From Corynebacterium rouxii (GTDB lineage: Bacteria > Actinomycetota > Actinomycetes > Mycobacteriales > Mycobacteriaceae): DNA of 64,000 nt. Position 1 is the stretch's first letter. The number at the start of each line of letters is the position of its first letter. Both the position numbers and the translations under genes were made by a program. The notes under the pieces were generated by a model. It ran no database searches. It saw only the letters and a program-made list of their open reading frames with translations, and had not been told where the DNA came from. Positions 61,392 to 64,000 of the stretch are shown here, in pieces. The stretch lies in NCBI RefSeq assembly GCF_902702935.1, contig NZ_LR738855.1:620001-684000 (forward strand). Reading direction: 5' to 3'.

Positions 61392-62767
61392 GAGCGCTTT
61401 CCAGATTTGCTGCTGGGGCGGCGTTGTAAGCGTGGTGAACGGCTCTTATCAAACTTGCGGGATCCGATCGCTGTGCGGGAGCGCCCTACGGAATCGGTGG
61501 CGGTATCGGGAATATTGAGGGCTTGGAATAACTCGGGCGAGGTGGAAAACCACTGTGGCGGTTCAGGTTGACCGAGTTGGAGTTCGTCGTTAATGAGCTG
61601 CCATTTAGGTAGCTCATCGTAGCCTACAAGTGTGACGGCTGTTCCGGTGTGTCCTGCGCGTCCAGTGCGTCCAATGCGGTGTACATAGGTCATCGGATCA
61701 TCGGGGGTTTGGTAGTTGATCACATGGGTGACGTCGTCAATGTCAAGGCCACGGGCCGCCACGTCTGTTGCTACCAAAATGTGGGCTTTGCCGGTGCGGA
61801 AAGCGTCGAGGGAAGCTTCTCTGGCTGATTGGCTCAGATCGCCGTGAACGCCGGCGACACGGAATCCTCGTTGCGCTAAGTCGTCTGCTAGTTCAGCGGC
61901 TGTTCGCTTGGTGCGGGCGAAGATAATAGTTTTTCCACGACCCTCTGCCTGTAGAATGCGTGCTGTGACCGCTGACTTATCCATACGATGGGCTTGGAAA
62001 ATTACCTGTGTGGTCGATGTGTGAGTTTGTGCTGCCCCAGTATCTTCAGCGCGGATATGCACAGGCTGGTGCATAAAGGTGCGAGCCAGCGTGACCACGG
62101 CACCTGGCATCGTTGCTGAGAAGAGCATTGTTTGATGGGGATGCGTCAATGCGGCAAGTAACTTCTCAATATCTGGGAAGAATCCCAGATCGAGCATCTC
62201 GTCGGCCTCGTCAAGGACCAAGACGGCCACGTGATCGAGCGCAAGGTTGCCACGTTGATAGAGATCGATGAGGCGGCCTGGGGTGCCCACCACTACATCG
62301 ACACCGGACTCTAACTGCGCAATTTGTTCCTCGTAGGGCCGTCCACCGTAAATTGTGGCCACTGTGATAGGGATATTGCGAGAAAGCAGCTTGAGGTCGT
62401 CGCCTACTTGGTGGGCGAGCTCGCGGGTAGGAACAATGACGAGTGCGCGTGGGGTTCCGTCGAGTTCTGCAACGTCTGCTGCATCAAAAACGCGATCGAT
62501 AAGAGGAACGCCAAATCCGTAGGTTTTACCCATGCCGGTTCGTGCTTGGCCGATCAGATCACGGCCATCCAAAGCAATAGGTAGCGTGAGCTCCTGAATG
62601 GCAAAAGTTCTCTTCACGCCTACGGATGCCAAGGCGTCGGTAATTTCTCGGGCGACGCCCAACTCTACGAAGGTCGGTTGTACAGATGCTTCAGACACAC
62701 CACTGATACTAACGGGTTTATCTAGATATCGTCTCGCTCGGGGGTCGAATCTGTGGGGAGTAGCCAC
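61388..62767 (-). CDS. rhlE: DEAD-box RNA helicase RhlE type
   Basis: The 459-residue helicase has the full motif set: the Q motif FAIQELTLPIAL, motif I ARTGMGKT, motif Ia PTRELAHQ, DEAD (LVLDEADEMLDLGFF), SAT, motif IV IIFARTKR, motif V ATDVAARGLDID and motif VI HRIGRTGRAG. It should unwind RNA in ribosome assembly or decay. The C-terminus is basic. The GTG at 62767 starts it. It matches Rv3211 of mycobacteria. Confidence 0.94.
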   Translation of the reverse strand: MATPHRFDPRARRYLDKPVSISGVSEASVQPTFVELGVAREITDALASVGVKRTFAIQELTLPIALDGRDLIGQARTGMGKTYGFGVPLIDRVFDAADVAELDGTPRALVIVPTRELAHQVGDDLKLLSRNIPITVATIYGGRPYEEQIAQLESGVDVVVGTPGRLIDLYQRGNLALDHVAVLVLDEADEMLDLGFFPDIEKLLAALTHPHQTMLFSATMPGAVVTLARTFMHQPVHIRAEDTGAAQTHTSTTQVIFQAHRMDKSAVTARILQAEGRGKTIIFARTKRTAAELADDLAQRGFRVAGVHGDLSQSAREASLDAFRTGKAHILVATDVAARGLDIDDVTHVINYQTPDDPMTYVHRIGRTGRAGHTGTAVTLVGYDELPKWQLINDELQLGQPEPPQWFSTSPELFQALNIPDTATDSVGRSRTAIGSRKFDKSRSPRLQRRPSSKSGKRS

Positions 62768-62964
62768 GCATCACAACGTCATGGAAGTTCAATAACATGA
62801 ACAGGTGGGTAGCTGTGGGTAGCTAGGGAATTCCGTGGAGATGTGTCTAGCTTTGAAGAGGAGCTGGGGTGGAATCAACGAGCAGACTATGATGTTGTGA
62901 GATCTGTACTTTAACCGAGGCTCTATAACTCACGTTAGGCCGAAACAAGAGGAGACTAAAATAT

Positions 62965-63192
62965 ATGGACATTAAGATCGGTTTTTCAGACTCGCCTCGT
63001 GAGCTCGTGGTTTCCAGCCGCGAAGACCATAACGAGATCGTCGATCGTATCCACAATGCCCTGCGAGATGCCGAGGGCGTCCTTGATCTTGTCGACGACC
63101 ATGGCAACCGTTACCTAGTGCGCAATGCTCGTATCGCCTACGTTGAGGTAGGCTCCACTGCTCCTCGCACCGTCGGATTCGCGGGAGCATAA
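62965..63192 (+). CDS. DUF3107 family protein
   Basis: The 75-residue protein begins MDIKIGFSDSPRELVVSSR and ends RIAYVEVGSTAPRTVGF, the DUF3107 (Rv3208A) pattern. Members are small, abundant actinobacterial proteins without a known role. AGAGGAG precedes the ATG. The next gene starts 2 bases after its stop, so they are one operon. Confidence 0.88.
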   Translation: MDIKIGFSDSPRELVVSSREDHNEIVDRIHNALRDAEGVLDLVDDHGNRYLVRNARIAYVEVGSTAPRTVGFAGA

Positions 63193-63194
63193 TT

Positions 63195-64000
63195 GTGACC
63201 GACCCACACGCTGAAAGCTTCTTCGTAAGATTTGCCCGAGACTACGGTTGGCGTGCCTACGCCATTCCCGTACTCGCGGTTATCACCGTGTGGGTGCTCA
63301 TCGACGTCTTCCGCGCCCCAGCGGAAACCACGACTATAGCAACTGTCGGTGGAGCTCCTACCGCCACCGCAACATCAGTGCAGGAAAAAGGGCCAGATCC
63401 TGCAAAGCAAAACCGTCCCGATATCGCTATTACAGAATTGCCATCAGGGCCGGAATTTACCCAAAAGGGTGAAGGTACCTACCGCACAGTAGGAAACGCG
63501 GGAGCCCATGCTGGCAAAGACCGTGACAAAGTATTTACCTACGTCATCGAGGTAGAAAACGGCATTAACACCGCCGCCTATGGCGGTGACGATGCCTTCG
63601 CTGCAATGGTCGACGCCACCTTGACTAATCCAAAAAGCTGGACACACGATAAGCGCTTTGGCTTCGAACATGTGGATGCTAAGGCAGTAAAAGACCCAGA
63701 TCTTCGTATCCAGTTGTCCTCCGTTGACACTACTCACGGCCTCTGTGGAAATAATATCGCAATGGAAACGAGTTGCTTCTATGGAATAGGCAACCGCGTC
63801 GTGATTAACGAATCCCGATGGGTGCGTGGTGCAAAACCTTTCCAAGGTGATCTCGGCGCCTACCGTCAGTACCTGATCAACCATGAGGTAGGGCATGGAA
63901 TCGGCTTTGCCAACCATGAACCATGCGGTAAAAACGGTGAGCTCGCGCCCATCATGATGCAACAAACCCTCTCATTGTCTAACTCAGAGCTGTTTGCCAT
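63195..64000 (+). CDS. DUF3152 zincin-like protein (partial)
   Basis: The frame from the GTG at 63195 runs off the end of the window. The first 268 codons show a membrane helix (AIPVLAVITVWVLIDVF, about residues 25-41), a Thr/Ala/Pro-rich linker and the DUF3152 domain with FTYVIEVENG and the zinc site NHEVGHGIGFANHEPC, an HExGHxxGxxxH arrangement as in metzincin-like proteases. It should be an extracytoplasmic metalloprotease; its substrate is unknown. GGGAG lies 8 bases before the start. Confidence 0.88.
   Translation, partial: MTDPHAESFFVRFARDYGWRAYAIPVLAVITVWVLIDVFRAPAETTTIATVGGAPTATATSVQEKGPDPAKQNRPDIAITELPSGPEFTQKGEGTYRTVGNAGAHAGKDRDKVFTYVIEVENGINTAAYGGDDAFAAMVDATLTNPKSWTHDKRFGFEHVDAKAVKDPDLRIQLSSVDTTHGLCGNNIAMETSCFYGIGNRVVINESRWVRGAKPFQGDLGAYRQYLINHEVGHGIGFANHEPCGKNGELAPIMMQQTLSLSNSELFA

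Overview
The window is chromosomal DNA of a mycolate-containing actinobacterium, almost certainly a Corynebacterium and most consistent with the C. diphtheriae group. The evidence is gene content and order: pyc, accBC, a rhodanese, maf, accE, dtsR2, dtsR1, birA, purK-purE, lcpA, wbbL, manC, whcD, manB-tobH-manA, sahH-tmk, mtrA-mtrB-lpqB, hpf, secA1, rsgA-aroA, sigH-rshA, whcE and a DEAD-box helicase follow the order I know from C. glutamicum. The species assignment is inference. I found no tRNA, rRNA or CRISPR array.

Layout. 1-8.5 kb: pyruvate carboxylase behind an unusual leader with G13 and G16 runs, a degenerate zinc-macro-domain protein, a small hypothetical gene, the biotinylated alpha subunit AccBC and a thiosulfate sulfurtransferase. 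9-15.6 kb: a Cj0069-family ATP-grasp-like protein, an OafA-type acyltransferase, and a DUF3151-maf-rbsK-LacI regulator block. 16-21.9 kb: acyl-CoA carboxylase subunits AccE, DtsR2 and DtsR1, interrupted by a frameshifted secreted coiled-coil gene and a 50-bp perfect palindrome, then birA. AccBC, DtsR1, AccE and BirA together supply malonyl-CoA and mycolate precursors. 22.4-25.6 kb: purK-purE, a DUF218 protein, and decayed remnants of the hydrogenase-maturation genes hypD and hypC.

25.6-35.7 kb is an envelope block: LcpA (arabinogalactan ligation), WbbL (linker rhamnosyltransferase), ManC/ManB/ManA (GDP-mannose supply), the WhiB regulator WhcD and several conserved actinobacterial small genes. 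36-47.7 kb holds adenosylhomocysteinase, thymidylate kinase, the MtrAB-LpqB signalling operon, a ComF-like protein whose ribosome-binding site is a G10 run, the ribosome hibernation factor and SecA1. 47.7-49.3 kb has three small conserved genes. 49.4-51.5 kb is an AT-rich accessory patch with broken hypothetical genes and an IS3-family remnant. 51.6-64 kb holds a ferredoxin reductase/desaturase pair, rsgA-aroA, an SRAP gene, ybaK, the SigH/RshA redox-stress switch, the 24-residue ribosomal protein bL37, WhcE (WhiB1), a beta-propeller protein with an RhlE helicase, DUF3107 and the start of a DUF3152 zincin.

The least expected signals are: homopolymer tracts at pyc, at comF and inside the coiled-coil gene, which are candidate switches; a dispersed palindrome built on GGAAGGAATCG and its complement, found four times inside or at the edge of genes; perfect palindromes of 50, 36 and 16 bp; at least ten genes that look leaderless, including the aroA/SRAP pair whose -10 boxes overlap within 17 bp; and an mtrB gene whose best start is an AUU codon.
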